A DNA stretch of 64,000 nucleotides. Origin: Macrosoma leucophasiata (taxonomy: Eukaryota > Arthropoda > Insecta > Lepidoptera > Hedylidae). A model generated the notes under the pieces. That model saw nothing but the letters and a program-made list of their open reading frames with translations. It did not search any database and had not been told where the DNA came from. The translations under genes were made by a program, and so were the position numbers. Where the stretch lies: the NCBI GenBank assembly GCA_036365455.1, contig JAWQUS010000009.1:6850001-6914000 (forward strand). The letters run 5' to 3'. This document shows positions 52,790-63,477 of this stretch, one piece after another (within the stretch, counting starts at the first letter, position 1; the number at the start of each line of letters is the position of its first letter).

Positions 52790-53302
52790 CAGAGAATATG
52801 TAATAGTACGTATAGAATGGACACTTCGACGTCCCGCCTGATTTCCCCTCTTGCAGCCCGCACCTCCCCTTGAGTACCATGCTGGCAGCGTCATGCAATG
52901 AAGTTGCGAGCAACTGTGTGTGTACGTGTAAAAACACGTCCTGATTGATGTCTTTTTTATGTAATAGTGGCAAAGAAGCATGCAGTTCACATTGATGTTA
53001 AGTGATGACTGCAGCCTATAGACACCCACAAAAATACCAAGGTCAAATTGCAGATGCGTTACCACTCCTGAGGCCTAAGATGTTATGCCTCTGTGCCGGA
53101 AATTACAGGGCAGTACATTACCACCTGACCGGAACACGGTAGTGCTGAACACTACTATTTAGCGGCAAGTATATTAGGTAATGCGGTGGTGCCTACGCCA
53201 GCGAGTTCCGTCACTGGAGCTCTACTACCAGTAAAAATGTCTATGTAGTAGATAACCAGAATAAGCATTTGTATGGAATTTTAGCCCAGTGTCCGGGGTG
53301 TG
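52790..53302 (+). mobile_element. Y element interrupted by X
   Basis: CAGAGAATATGTAATAGTAC at the left. At the right, TATGGAATTTTAGCCCAGTG then TCCGGGGTGTG. Removing the X between the ATGTCT duplicates (52948-52953 and 53237-53242) restores the Y order. Confidence 0.8.
52954..53236 (-). mobile_element. X repeat, full length, inside Y
   Basis: T run, TGGCAAAGAAGCATGCAGTT tail and a GAGCTCTACTACCAGT head. It is flanked by the 6-bp Y target ATGTCT on both sides. Confidence 0.85.
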
Positions 53303-53787
53303 TCAGAGATGAGAGCCCTAATACTCGGTCCAGCCATACGGCGGACGAGGAGAAGCCCAGTTCTCTCGCACGAACTCGAGTGGGTGATGTCACTACTCAC
53401 AAATAGCTCGTCACAAGCTGCTCTGCCCTCGTAATATAAATAGATGATAGTTAGAGAAGTTGTGGTTGTCGTAAGAAAAGCTTTCTAATATGCAGTCTGG
53501 GTTCGATTCCTATGTGGGGACTTGCCCCCGAGGCGTGTTCGTGAGCTCTACTACGGTCTGGAGCACCGATCGCGACTCTAACTGCGAGCACTGTCGCGAA
53601 AGTAGTGGACGCCTTTGTTGGTGTGTCAATGCCACCTTGACAACGTCGGAAAAAAGATCGCCGCTTCCATTGATAAACTGGAGCAGAAGAAGCCGAGGTG
53701 GATGCCCCGGCGCTTAATCCGCGACGCGCGTGGGCGCGCACTACTAAATCGACGACGGACGCAACAATATGCTGCATAATAATATGA
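53303..53787. other. Unassigned GC-balanced block
   Basis: Contains CTGGGTTCGATTCCTATGTG (53503-53522), a B-box-like motif without a matching tRNA fold. Overlapping open frames on both strands of 53451-53816 are not recognisable proteins. Possibly a decayed SINE. Confidence 0.35.
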
Positions 53788-53989
53788 TTTTTTAATGTCT
53801 GATGGTTGACGGACAAGCAAACGTGCCACCTAATGGAAAGTGATCACCGTCGCCTATGAACATTTGCAACACCAGGGGAGTTGCCAACGCGCTGCCAGCC
53901 CTGAAGGACTCTTTTGACGCCATTGTTGAAGAGCCCCATATTGTAGCACCTAGGGAACACCTCAGAGGGAAGTTCGTTCCACAATTTAC
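53788..53989 (-). mobile_element. LINE 3' end fragment, same family as 1-1253
   Basis: On the minus strand it reads GGAACGAACTTCCCTCTGAG through TGCAAATGTTCATAGGCGAC to an A run. It closely follows 1040-1230, with minor changes, and is 5'-truncated. Confidence 0.85.
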
Positions 53990-54882
53990 TTTATCTACAC
54001 TTACAATTTAGAATAAGTAATTGAGAAGAAATTATTGTTAGATTTTATTATTACAGGTAGAATTATTAACACAATCGTCAACGGCGACAAATGAAAAGTA
54101 AACAGGTCAGCTATCAAGAGGAGATTCCGTTAATTATGAAATCACACGGATTAGCAACTGAACTGAATGGTTCACTTTGTAAACCCTCATCAGGTCCCAT
54201 AAAATAGTTAGCCGGTAAATGGAGCAAATTCTCTAAATAATTGCTTCTACGTCAACATCGGTTTTCAATTTGCCCTTGTACATTTTATGGAATAGAGATT
54301 GAATACGTGATAACCGTTATTATTAAATTCATCCCTTTAAAACGAAAACCTAATTACCTACTATGCAATGATATTGATAAATGATGTGCTTTTAAGAATA
54401 AAGAAATGTTTATAGTATTATGTTGTGCGGTCTTTTTATCTTCGTTTTCATCGCAATTATCCTAACTATGTCCCAACCATCTTAACATCAATCGCAAAGC
54501 TCAACAGAATTGTTGACAATTTGTTCCACTAAAGATGGGCGGGTTTTTTTCTTTTGAAACAGTACAATTGTTCCCTTCTTTCCATTCAGTCTTAGCAAAT
54601 TATCTCCATGTTTCTATTTCATGAAAATAATATACAAAAGTATTATTCTCCGCGCATCGAATTACTTCATTCGATATGTTTCGAGCAGAAAATGTAATAT
54701 TGAGTTTCTATTATCGAAGTTTGATTCGTTTTCTTGTTAACAAAGTAAAAACAAATTTTAATGTTGTTGAATACTTAAGAAATTTATTCATGTTTGAAAC
54801 GCTTGTATCTTCTATAAAGGATGAACAAAGTACATAAGTAGGTAAACCTTATTGCGGATCTTTTTAATTGTAATTGTTACTG
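53990..54882. other. No recognised feature
   Basis: 54110-54290 matches no repeat in this window. No gene called. Confidence 0.4.
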
Positions 54883-55166
54883 GTGTTAGAATTCCAATGT
54901 AGGAGCTCTAGGGAATAGGCACCACCGCATTACCTAATTTATCTGCCGCTAAAGAAGAATAATTAAATTGAAGTGTTCGGCACTATCATGTTCCGGTTAG
55001 ATGTATGGCCCCGTAATAACTATCACAGAGACATAATATGAGTAACTAAGGTCTCAGGGGTGGCAACCTGCATTTTGACCTCTGGTCTTTGTGTGCAGGC
55101 TACAGTAATCACTTAACATCAATGTGAAAAGCAAGCATTGTTTGGTTTGCCACCTTCGTAAAAAAA
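54883..55166 (+). mobile_element. X repeat, variant subfamily, full length
   Basis: TACTGGTGTTAGAATTCCAA through ATCACTTAACATCAATGTGA. It carries the variant middle CCCCGTAATAACTATCACAG in place of CCCTGTAATTTCCGGCAC. Confidence 0.75.
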
Positions 55167-56051
55167 TCCACCTTTAAGAGTTGAGTTCAGGGTGAACTCC
55201 ACTCAGTTGCTCGTGTATTGTGTGAATTATCCTAATCATTTATTATATAGAGGCCTATTTTCATCGCTTTATATTGATAGTTAACAAAGCGAGCCCTTTC
55301 TCGTAGTGATAGAATCTACAGCCATGACGAATTTCCTGTCGCGGCTTATACTTAGGATAACTGAAGGAAAGAAGAATTATTCATTCTTCTTTCAGTAAAC
55401 TTTAGTAAATATGGGACAGTGGCTCAGGAACAGCAATCATAGCTCCCATTTAAATTTATCGCCAATTTTAATAAAGCGACACAGCAACATCAGATCGAGG
55501 TAATGGATGGAAGTCGGAATATTAACGAGCTCTCGCATGTATCAGTAAAGCACGGACCAATTTAATTAATGGCCATATCGATATGCAGATTGGTATTACA
55601 TACCTGCGTAATCCATTTATATTCGAGATAAAGTTATTGATGGGGAAAAAATTATTCAAGAATTTATTAACATCAGAGCCTAATTTTTCTATGTATCAAA
55701 TTTATCTTAGATCTTAGATATTGGTTCCCAAAGTATAAACACTAGTATTTCGTATTTTTTTTTCCTGTCGTTCTCTAATGTTATTGTAGAGTAGATGAAC
55801 GAAATTAAATGGAATATTTGTAGGTGTTTATCTGAAGCTGAAGTTCTTTGATCGGTGATGACAACTACTTCTGATAGTCGTTGATTTAGGGTCACGTAGG
55901 ACAACAAATAGCTTTATGCTCAAAGTTTATCTGTTAATTTGGTTTAGAAATGAGAAGATCTACATGAAAAACCTATAGAAACTATAGAAACCGATTTATA
56001 AGTAAACCAAACTCTGATTGTAGACAGGACATGTAGTTCAAAGAACCGGGA
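55167..56051. other. Non-repetitive stretch
   Basis: 55430-55650 has homeodomain-type TTTAATTAAT sites and no repeat match. No gene supported. Confidence 0.35.
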
Positions 56052-56177
56052 CGACCATAGGAACACGGGACACCGGCCGCGGCGGACTGGAGGGAGTAGC
56101 CATTGCGTTTATTACCGATACAAAACAGTCTGTAACTTTTTGCGGGGGGAAATGCGTGCGACACACACGCACACTAC
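56052..56177 (-). repeat. Z repeat, copy 2
   Basis: GGACACCGGCCGCGGCGGAC and GAAATGCGTGCGACACACAC are the inverse of 46813-46911. Confidence 0.6.
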
Positions 56178-56419
56178 AATAATCGTCTTTTACTACGAAA
56201 CTCACACCTTGACTTTAACAAAATACAGTAATAATTTCACGCACAAATTTAAACATTTAGGCGACAGATATGGGCCCATTCAGGCTTGAACTTTGACAGA
56301 GGGGAAAGCCTGCCTGAAAGGCTACTCCCCTCCGGCGTTGCTCTATGGGGACGACTGTTGAAACATACATTTAGTGTTCTATTTAAGTTTTTGCTCGAAT
56401 CTAATATACCTAATATATA
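56178..56419. other. Unassigned; small fold-back
   Basis: GGGGAAAGCCTGCC and GGCTACTCCCCTCC at 56300-56335 pair loosely. No identity. Confidence 0.35.
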
Positions 56420-56628
56420 TATCTGCCGCTAAATAGTATCTAGTATTCAGCACTATCGTGTTCCGATTGGGTGGTAATGTATGACCCTGTAATAACTATC
56501 ACAGATTCATAATAACCAAGGTCTTGCAACGCATCTGTATTTTGACCTTTGGTATTTGTGTCTATAGGCTGCAGTCATCACGTAACATCAATGTGAAATG
56601 CTTGTTTGCCACCTTCATTACATAAAAA
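56420..56628 (+). mobile_element. X repeat, variant subfamily, 5'-truncated
   Basis: ATATCTGCCGCTAAATAGTA to CACCTTCATTACATAAAAAA. Confidence 0.72.
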
Positions 56629-56669
56629 AATAGTCTCAACTGGTATGGTATGGTATATAGTATGGATGG

Positions 56670-56908
56670 ATTTTTTATGTAACTGAAGTGGTAAACAATC
56701 ATACAGTTCACATTGATGTTGTTAAGTGATGACAGACGCAGCCTATTGACACCCACAAAAATATCAAGGGCAAAATGCAGACGACTCCTGAGGCCTAAGG
56801 TGTTATGCCTCTGTGTCGGAAATCACAGGGCCGTACATTACCACCTGACCGGAACACGATAGTGCTGAACACTACCATTTAGCGGCAAGTAGGTATATTA
56901 GGCAATGG
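56670..56908 (-). mobile_element. X repeat, lacks its head
   Basis: T run, tail and middle, ending near GCGGCAAGTAGGTATATTAG. It forms an inverted neighbour to 56420-56628. Confidence 0.75.
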
Positions 56909-57537
56909 AAGATATAAAAAATCATCATTTTTTAATTTTTTAGAGTCACCTTGTCTGACACGTAAGTCTTACACATTTTCGTGGATATTCAACAGTACAC
57001 TACTATCGACTGCTTGTCATTGTTTCACGTAAAATACTCTAGAATTATATAAAGGTTGTCCGTGTCCTAAAGCCACAACCATTTCGACATTGACCCGCAG
57101 TAACCGCGACGCGTGGAAAATGTCGATCCCGCCATTTGGCAAGGCACCGGTAATCACAGCTTCTGTGGATATTCCGCTCCTCTACGGATAAATCTTCTGA
57201 AAAGTTTGCCCTTTTTATTTGACACTAAATCCGTTGGGAGTAAAATGTGTCAATTTATTTTCGTGTCTATCGTTGTATGGGGTGACGGGTGAAATATATT
57301 GCTGAAATATAGCCTATTTATTTTCCGTTGATGTGTGGTTCTTATGCTGATTAATGCTTTTCTATTGGATTGACTTCGATGCTTCAGTTTTGCACTTTAG
57401 TTTTCATAAATAAAATTACTTGAGGTTTCATTGAATAAGATATTTATTTCTCCGCTTCATTTCATCACTACATGGTGGTTAAAACATTTTCGAATTTAAA
57501 TATCAAGTGAAAGTTGCTTTATTTCCTCAATCAGCCA
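56909..57537. other. Non-repetitive stretch
   Basis: 57055-57250 has balanced composition and no repeat match. No supported gene. Confidence 0.35.
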
Positions 57538-57830
57538 TGGTGGTAGAGCTCCAGTGACGGAGCTCGCGGGCGTAGGTACCACCACATTACCTTATATACT
57601 TGCCGCTAAATGGTAGTGTTCAGCACTATCGCATTCCGGTCAGTTGGTAATGTACGGCACTGTAATTCCCGGCACAGAGGCATAACATCTTAAGCCTTAG
57701 GAGTGGTAATGCATCTGCATTTTGACCTCTGGTCTTTGTGTAAGTGTCTATAATCTGCAGTCATCACTTAACATCAATGTGAACTGCATGCTTGTTTGCC
57801 ACTTCCATAACCCACATAAAAAAAAAAAAA
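57538..57830 (+). mobile_element. X repeat, full length with poly(A)
   Basis: TGGTGGTAGAGCTCCAGTGA to ACCCACATAAAAAAAAAA. Its A tract is the left edge of the tandem duplication that follows. Confidence 0.82.
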
Positions 57831-58177
57831 TGTGCTAGCAAAGCAAAAAATTATTTTAAAAATTTACTGCTGGACTCTCGCTATCCAGTATCAACTAATA
57901 CAATATAATACAATAGTAAAATTTATGTTTAACTGAACTGTCTAATACCACTGAATAACAATACGTAAAAAATATTTAAACAAGTTACAAAAATCATGAA
58001 TCTAACGAAAGGTGACACCTGAAATTTCAGTTCAGTTTAAAGACATTTATTTCTCAGAAAGACAAACACGTCACTTATCGAGAAACATGCAACAATGTTA
58101 TAATACAAAATGTAGGTAGTCGCCGTTCTTAGATTAGGTAAGTAGTTATAGTTACATTATAAGTATTGCTTATTAAA

Positions 58178-58495
58178 CGTAACGTAACTTCACGCCTGTA
58201 ATCCCCGAAGGGGTAGGCAGAGGTAAATGCATGCATTCAATCATACATGCAAACACCCACGACTCGCCGGTTACGTTTTGGCCCATGTAACAGGTGGCGA
58301 ACCTGTTGCCATCTCCGGGCACATTGCCACACTCCGGGGTACTGGGAAACTTCCAGAAAATGGAAAAATCCCAATAGAAGCAGAGATAAAGGATTTTAAA
58401 CCGTTATCTCTGATAGTCCCCGACCCGGGAATCGAACCCAGGACCTCCAGCGTAATAGTAGTGGCCTGCTACCACTACGCTACTGAGGCAGTTTT
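58178..58495 (-). mobile_element. S repeat, full length with 13-bp target duplication
   Basis: Bounded by ATTGCTTATTAAA at 58165-58177 and 58496-58508. The minus strand runs from CTGCCTCAGTAGCGTAGTGG, through GGGTTCGATTCCCGGG, to the end AAGTTACGTTACGT. It appears to have inserted into the 3' UTR of the LINE below. Confidence 0.9.
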
Positions 58496-58708
58496 ATTGC
58501 TTATTAAATTAAAGTAACAGTAAAAATGAATGTACCATCGAAGGAAGATCGGTAGGTCATGTACGTTTATGGGATGATTTGACAAAATATTTTGATGACG
58601 GTAATCTTCCTCGATAATACCTACTCCCGTTCAACAATAAAGCTAAATGCAATCAAGCACCTGCTGAGTAAATTTACTAGTGTAAAAGCCGGCAGAGCAA
58701 ATTTTATA

Positions 58709-59208
58709 TCAAAAATAGGTATTCACAACATATTCTGATAATTTAGTTTCAAAAGATTTTATTGTATTACAATTTTTTATAGTTTGAGGTAGTTTATTAT
58801 AGAACTGTGCACCTTCGTAAGTTACCATTTTTTTCCCGTAATTAGTTCGTGTCTTTGGAAGTACCAACCAACTAGCTCGACGACTGCTTCGATTTGTTAT
58901 CTGATGATTAAATTTAAAAGTTAGATTAGTATGGAGAGAGCTTTTTAACAGTTTGCGTATTAATAAGCAGGTGTGGTGTACGTATAATTGTTTTATGTTC
59001 ATAAGGTTGGTATCTCTGTATATTTTAGTAGTAGATGTACGGTAAGGATATTTGAAAAGCAATTTAATTATTTTATTCTGTAATATCTGTAGTTCTGCTA
59101 AGTTTGTTTTGGCTGCACAGCCCCAAACTTCTATTAAATATAGAAGATGAGGTTTGACCAGTGCATTATAGACGGTGTAGCGCACTTGACGTGGAATGCA
59201 ACGAGAAA
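58709..59208 (-). pseudogene. Jockey/CR1-type RT C-terminal fragment (duplicate 1)
   Basis: The minus-strand reading VRYTVYNALVKPHLLYLIEVWGCAAKTNLAELQILQNKIIKLLF is followed by a basic middle and the end FETKLSEYVVNTYF. This is the usual post-RT C-terminal region of Jockey/CR1-type LINEs. It is cut on its 5' side by the duplication junction at 59208. The 3' UTR continues to about 58509, where the S repeat's target site lies. No catalytic part is present. Confidence 0.82.
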
Positions 59209-60586
59209 TGTGCTAGCAAAGCAAAAAATTATTTTAAAAATTTACTGCTGGACTCTCGCTATCCAGTATCAACTAATACAATATAATACAATAGTAAAAT
59301 TTATGTTTAACTGAACTGTCTAATACCACTGAATAACAATACGTAAAAAATATTTAAACAAGTTACAAAAATCATGAATCTAACGAAAGGTGACACCTGA
59401 AATTTCAGTTCAGTTTAAAGACATTTATTTCTCAGAAAGACAAACACGTCACTTATCGAGAAACATGCAACAATGTTATAATACAAAATGTAGGTAGTCG
59501 CCGTTCTTAGATTAGGTAAGTAGTTATAGTTACATTATAAGTATTGCTTATTAAACGTAACGTAACTTCACGCCTGTAATCCCCGAAGGGGTAGGCAGAG
59601 GTAAATGCATGCATTCAATCATACATGCAAACACCCACGACTCGCCGGTTACGTTTTGGCCCATGTAACAGGTGGCGAACCTGTTGCCATCTCCGGGCAC
59701 ATTGCCACACTCCGGGGTACTGGGAAACTTCCAGAAAATGGAAAAATCCCAATAGAAGCAGAGATAAAGGATTTTAAACCGTTATCTCTGATAGTCCCCG
59801 ACCCGGGAATCGAACCCAGGACCTCCAGCGTAATAGTAGTGGCCTGCTACCACTACGCTACTGAGGCAGTTTTATTGCTTATTAAATTAAAGTAACAGTA
59901 AAAATGAATGTACCATCGAAGGAAGATCGGTAGGTCATGTACGTTTATGGGATGATTTGACAAAATATTTTGATGACGGTAATCTTCCTCGATAATACCT
60001 ACTCCCGTTCAACAATAAAGCTAAATGCAATCAAGCACCTGCTGAGTAAATTTACTAGTGTAAAAGCCGGCAGAGCAAATTTTATATCAAAAATAGGTAT
60101 TCACAACATATTCTGATAATTTAGTTTCAAAAGATTTTATTGTATTACAATTTTTTATAGTTTGAGGTAGTTTATTATAGAACTGTGCACCTTCGTAAGT
60201 TACCATTTTTTTCCCGTAATTAGTTCGTGTCTTTGGAAGTACCAACCAACTAGCTCGACGACTGCTTCGATTTGTTATCTGATGATTAAATTTAAAAGTT
60301 AGATTAGTATGGAGAGAGCTTTTTAACAGTTTGCGTATTAATAAGCAGGTGTGGTGTACGTATAATTGTTTTATGTTCATAAGGTTGGTATCTCTGTATA
60401 TTTTAGTAGTAGATGTACGGTAAGGATATTTGAAAAGCAATTTAATTATTTTATTCTGTAATATCTGTAGTTCTGCTAAGTTTGTTTTGGCTGCACAGCC
60501 CCAAACTTCTATTAAATATAGAAGATGAGGTTTGACCAGTGCATTATAGACGGTGTAGCGCACTTGACGTGGAATGCAACGAGAAA
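59209..60586. repeat. Tandem duplication of 1378 bp, copy 2
   Basis: Second copy of 57831-59208. On its right side the LINE runs on past the duplicated part, so this copy holds the ancestral right flank. Confidence 0.92.
59556..59873 (-). mobile_element. S repeat, duplicate 2
   Basis: Same as 58178-58495 with the same 13-bp flanking duplication. It arose by duplication of the block, not by a second insertion. Confidence 0.9.
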
Positions 60587-60901
60587 TGTTTCTAATGGGG
60601 CCTGGGGCCACGATGATAGTTTGTTTTTCACATGTTCAATATGTATTTTCCACGTCAGTTTGCTATCCATTCTTAATCCTAGATATTTTTCGTTAGTTTT
60701 TTCTTGTAACTGTACTCCATTAACTGTAAGAGGTAAGTGTGTTTGGATAGGTTTGTTTTTTGTTTTAAATAAAACGTAACAAGTTTTTGAGGTATTAATA
60801 GTTAATAGGTTATGTTGAAACCAAGAGAAAAGTGTGTTTAAATCAAATTGAGCCTGTGGTAGAATATCATGTAGATTGTTTCCAAAATAAATAGTTCGCA
60901 A
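60087..60901 (-). pseudogene. Jockey/CR1-type LINE RT fragment, frameshifted (duplicate 2 plus upstream part)
   Basis: 60901 down to 60512 encodes the segment just after the RT active site: FSWFQHNLLTINTSKTCYVLFK, then TNEKYLGLRMDSKLTWKIHIEHVKNKL. A frameshift near 60600 moves the reading to another frame, which continues PGPIRNISRCIPRQVRYTVYNALVKPHLLYLIEVWG to VVNTYF (60611 down to 60087). The YADD core and the endonuclease are absent because the element is 5'-truncated at about 60905. It is a dead copy. This family differs from the LINEs at 1-1253 and 11651-16340. Confidence 0.82.
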
Positions 60902-60918
60902 TCTCTTTTACCTTTGCC

Positions 60919-62410
60919 AAGTAGGGAAGGGCCAATTGACAAAGAAGCTGTAACAAAAGAGAGTAATCCCTAAGGCCATGTATACAAGGTTACTCGCATT
61001 AAGTCGGCGCAGATGGATCAGCCGGGAACGAGACTAGACTACTACTAGACTAGACTAGAACTAGACTTTCATCCATACTAAGTCTTGTATTATATTGAAG
61101 ATGTCTCTGTTTTTAAGGTTTTGTTCATGGTAGAATGGATCTTTGAATGGAGTTCTTGTTATATTAGAGTGATATATCTTGTAACGACAATTTTTCATCT
61201 AAGGAAGGTGGCAAACAAGCACGCTGTTCACATTGATGTTAAGTGATGCAGCCTATAGACGTCAACACAAAGCCGAGTAGGGAAGATCCAGCAGACAATA
61301 AAGCTATAACAAAAGAGATTAATCCCTAAGGCCGTATACAACGTTACTCGCATTAAGTCGGCGCAGATGGATCAGCCGGGAACGAGACTAGACTACTACT
61401 AGACTAGACTAGAACTAGAATATCATCCATACTTAGTCTTGTATTGTATTGAAGATGTGTCTGTTTTTAAGGTTTTGTTCATGGTAGAATGGATCTTTGA
61501 ATGGAGTTCTTGTTATATTAGAGTGATATATCTTGTAACGACCGTTTTTTATCTAAGGAAGGTGGCAAACAAGCACGCTGTTCACATTGATGTTAAGTGA
61601 TGCAGCCTGTAGACGTCAACACAAAGCCGAGTAGGGAAGATCCAGTAGACAATAAAGCTATAACAAAAGAGATTAATCCCTAAGGCCATGTATACAACGT
61701 TACTCGCATTAAGTCGGCGCAGATGGATCAGCCGGGAACTAGACTAGACTAGAACTAGACTTTCATCCATACTTAGTCTTGTATTGTATTGTATTGAAGA
61801 TGTGTCTGTTTTTAAGGTTTTTTTCATGGTAGAATGGATCTTTGAATGCAGTTCTTGTTATATTAGAGTGATATATCTTGTAACGACCGTTTTTTATCTA
61901 AGGAAGGTGGCAAACAAGCACGCTGTTCACATTGATGTTAAGTGATGCAGCCTATAGACGTCAACACAAAGCCGAGTAGGGAAGATCCAGTAGACAATAA
62001 AGCTATAACAAAAGACATTAATCCCTAAGGCCATGTATACAACGTTACTCGCATTAAGTCGGCGCAGATGGATCAGCCGGGAACTAGACTAGACTAGAAC
62101 TAGACTTTCATCCATACTTAGTCTTGTATTGTATTGAAGATGTGTCTGTTTTTAAGGTTTTTTTCATGGTAGAATGGATCTTTGAATGCAGTTCTTGTTA
62201 TATTAGAGTGATATATCTTGTAACGACCGTTTTTTATCTAAGGAAGGTGTTCACATTGATCTTAAGTGATGCAGCCTATAGACGTCAACACAAAGCCGAG
62301 TAGGGAAGATCCAGTAGACAATAAAGCTATAACAAAAGAGATTAATCCCTAAGGCCATGTATACAACGTTACTCGCATTAAGTCGGCGCAGATGGATCAG
62401 CCGGGAACGA
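60919..62410 (+). repeat. Tandem array, 324-356 bp units, about 4.4 copies
   Basis: Unit starts (GAGTAGGGAAG-type) are at 60919, 61275, 61629, 61974 and 62298, giving spacings of 356, 354, 345 and 324. Each unit has AAGTCGGCGCAGATGGATCA, a CTAGACTA-rich core, GTATTGAAGATGTGTCTGTT and GTGATATATCTTGTAACGAC. Each then has a minus-strand piece of X (AAGGTGGCAAACAAGCACGC), except that unit 4 lacks the GGCAAACAAGCACGCT part. The fifth unit stops after GCCGGGAACGAG. No gene. Confidence 0.92.
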
Positions 62411-62583
62411 GCGCAGACGTTCACAATGATTGATGAAACTTGTCGCGTTACTCACAATGACTGGTAATGAATGCTCTGAATGGGATCCAACTTCGCACAA
62501 ATGAACGGAACATGTGGGCCCTGGTTCTTGGTGCCAGATTGTTAATGGCTAGAGTTTCGTCCATGCTTGTATTGTATTGAAGA
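62411..62583 (+). repeat. Right flank of the array, probable ancestral unit segment
   Basis: After GCCGGGAACGAG the sequence continues CGCAGACGTTCACAATGATT to GCTAGAGTTTCGTCCATGCT, then TGTATTGTATTGAAGA, which is again unit sequence. The array units have a CTAGACTA-rich core in place of this 150-nt segment. Confidence 0.6.
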
Positions 62584-62896
62584 CTAGCTGTGCCCGCAAC
62601 TTTGTCCGCGTGAGAATTTATGATTGTTCAGTATCTACCCGGACGAAGTCGTGGGCGAAGCTAGTATAAAAGCCTAAGTTACTCCTTATTACATCAGTTA
62701 TCTGCCAGTGAAAGTCCCGTCAAAATCGGTCCAGCCGTTCCCAAGATTAGCCCCGCCAAACAGACAGACAGACAGACAAAAATTGTAAAAAATGTTGTTT
62801 TGGTATATGTTCCGTGTATACATACATATGCATTTAGTAAAAAGCGGTTATTTTTATTTTACAAACAGACACTCCAATTTTATTTATTTGTATAGA
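62584..62896 (-). mobile_element. Helitron-like family B, full copy
   Basis: The plus strand begins CTAGCTGTGCCCGCAACTTT and ends ATTTGTATAGA, so the minus strand runs TCTATACAAATAAATAAAAT to GCACAGCTAG. The inverted repeat near the CTAG end (62584-62667) and a GACA run are present. It lies at the edge of the tandem array. Confidence 0.7.
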
Positions 62897-63133
62897 CAGA
62901 TAGATTTACTTTTGTTCTCGTATTAGTTTTTATTGAGTGATCCGATTCATCATGATTTTTTTTAGTGGATAGAATAATCTTTGTAATTAGTTCCATTTTG
63001 AGAAATAAAATTCATCTCGAAGAATTTGAAAATTGGATGATCGATGTTTGACCATCACTTATTAAAGTGATAACTGCTTTCGTCACAGATGCTGTTAAAA
63101 TGTAATCTTTTTTTCCTTCAAAATCCGAAGAAA

Positions 63134-63455
63134 CAGCCTCGGTAGTCTAGTGGTAGCAGGCCACTACTACTACGCTGAGGTCCTGGGGTCGATTCCCGGG
63201 TAGGGGGTTATCAGAGATAATGGTGAAAAAGCCTTTATCTCTGGTTCTATTGGGATTTTTCCATTTTCTGGAAATTTCCCAGTACCTCAAAGTTTGGTAA
63301 TGTGCCCGGAGATGTCAACAGGCTCGCCACCTGTTACATGGGCCAAAACGTAACCGGCGAATCGTGGGTGTTTGCATGTATGCTTGAATGCATGCATTTA
63401 CCTCTGCCTACCCCTTCGGGGATTACAGGCGTGAAGTTACGTTACGTTTTACGTT
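63134..63455 (+). mobile_element. S repeat, full length with TTACG tail
   Basis: CAGCCTCGGTAGTCTAGTGG head with an A-box-like motif, GGGTCGATTCCCGGG (B box with one change), and a tail GAAGTTACGTTACGTTTTACG of short repeated units. Confidence 0.85.
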
Positions 63456-63477
63456 ACTCGTAATATACCTAATATAT

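Larger units (their letters stand above)
57831..59208. repeat. Tandem duplication of 1378 bp, copy 1
   Basis: This block recurs at 59209-60586 at an offset of exactly 1378. I saw no difference between the copies by eye, and the S repeat and LINE fragment inside them are identical. The junction homology is AAATGT: the left flank has AAAAAATGTGCTAG, the junction GAGAAATGTGCTAG and the right flank GAGAAATGTTTCT. Confidence 0.92.

Noticed and set aside
53451..53816. Overlapping 121-codon minus and 75-codon plus frames
   Set aside because: Neither reads as a known protein; the 3' part overlaps a LINE tail fragment.
60919..62410. CRISPR-like array
   Set aside because: Units are over 320 bp and uniform along their length, without the short repeat and unique spacer pattern, and the genome is animal.
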